From contig JAZQWC010000054.1 in the NCBI GenBank assembly GCA_045632125.1, positions 1 through 38,129 on the forward strand: 38,129 nt of DNA, read 5' to 3'. Shown one piece after another: positions 37,829-38,129 of the stretch. Within the stretch, counting starts at the first letter, position 1. The number at the start of each line of letters is the position of its first letter. The DNA comes from CALWPV01 sp045632125 (lineage in GTDB: Bacteria; Bacillota; Clostridia; Lachnospirales; Bianqueaceae). The notes beneath the pieces are model-generated. The model saw only the letters and a program-made list of their open reading frames with translations. It searched no databases and had not been told where the DNA came from. A program made the translations under genes and the position numbers.

Positions 37829-38129
37829 TCATAGGTTGAGGGCGGCTTCAGGGAGGCATCGAAAGGATTTGATCATCACCACCTTTGTGCCTTCGCCGGG
37901 AGCGGAGCTAACAAAAAGGTCGTCCATGAAGGTCTGCATCATGGTGAAGCCCATACCGGAACGCTCTTCGTCGGGCTTGGAGGTGTAGAGGGGCTGCATG
38001 GCCTGGGTCAAATCCGCGATACCGACGCCATGGTCTTCTACTGTAAGGGTGAGGGTCTGATCGATCAGCTCAGCTGTTAAATAAACGATGCCATCGGCGT
38101 GACCGTAGCCGTGGATGATGGCGTTGGTG
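37829..38129 (-). CDS. spoIIAB: Anti-sigma F factor SpoIIAB (N-terminus cut by window edge)
   Basis: About 100 codons are visible, running off the right edge. It is a GHKL serine kinase and anti-sigma factor: N-box TNAIIHGYG, G1 box EDHGVGIADL, then PLYTSKPDEERSGMGFTMMQTFMDDL with the G2 loop, highly typical of SpoIIAB. It binds and blocks SigF in the predivisional cell and phosphorylates SpoIIAA. The C-terminus, after KVVMIKSF, continues with RCLPEAALNL, longer than usual and overlapping the sigF coding frame. This overlap is odd and may reflect a single-base loss near 37850-37856. Confidence 0.92.
   Translation of the reverse strand, partial: TNAIIHGYGHADGIVYLTAELIDQTLTLTVEDHGVGIADLTQAMQPLYTSKPDEERSGMGFTMMQTFMDDLFVSSAPGEGTKVVMIKSFRCLPEAALNL

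Noticed and set aside
1..38129. CRISPR arrays, tRNA/rRNA genes, insertion sequences, prophage
   Set aside because: No regularly spaced repeats, cloverleaf or rRNA-like sequence, transposase or phage gene was found on reading both strands.

Overview
The window looks like chromosomal DNA of an anaerobic, spore-forming member of the Clostridia (Firmicutes), probably gut-associated. Supporting signs are a SpoIIAB/SigF pair at the right edge, a WalR/WalK operon with YycH- and YycI-like genes, strong AGGAGG ribosome binding sites, sigma-A promoters, a 58-aa DUF6472-type cysteine protein, a bile salt hydrolase and carbohydrate genes (GH78, NagA). No species is claimed. I see no prophage, insertion sequence, CRISPR array, tRNA or rRNA.

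Layout. 1-2554 (minus): an operon of an extended SDR protein, a DapA-like aldolase/lyase and a TetR regulator cut by the left edge, facing an M20 amidohydrolase (2716-4014) across an intergenic region with a 22-bp palindrome. 4097-10015: a membrane zinc-ribbon protein, an RHH repressor-SPFH operon with a clear tandem operator, a GNAT protein, an XRE regulator, an MFS transporter and a small membrane protein. 10246-15854: purL (large single-chain FGAM synthase, extreme codon bias) and a Xaa-Pro aminopeptidase. 16147-19259: a rhomboid-like protein with a zinc-binding tail, an AI-2E family exporter and an aldose-1-epimerase. 19312-26505: walR-walK-unknown secreted protein-yycH-like-yycI-like, then murA, rlmH and the DUF6472 gene. 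26610-30481: bile salt hydrolase, YwaF-type membrane protein and GH78 rhamnosidase. 30745-33036: serC-serA. 33361-37089: AraC/GyrI regulator, a two-domain protein ending in GNAT, a second GNAT and nagA. 37117-38129 (minus): sigF and spoIIAB.

The most unusual signal is not a gene. An 11-nt sequence, ATACCACTGTA, recurs in the apical loops of transcription-terminator hairpins whose outer stems are unrelated (4702-4812, 7414-7470, 15971-16026, a free hairpin at 16028-16050, and a degenerate copy at 8418-8460). The closing base pairs show compensatory change. This looks like a dispersed hairpin element or a protein/RNA recognition loop built into terminators. Also notable are the RHH/SPFH tandem operator, the missing conventional start of sigF with an over-long SpoIIAB tail (one missing base would explain both), the absence of TTA, CTA and TCA codons over more than 1,200 codons of purL, and an SDR protein whose catalytic lysine is replaced by valine.
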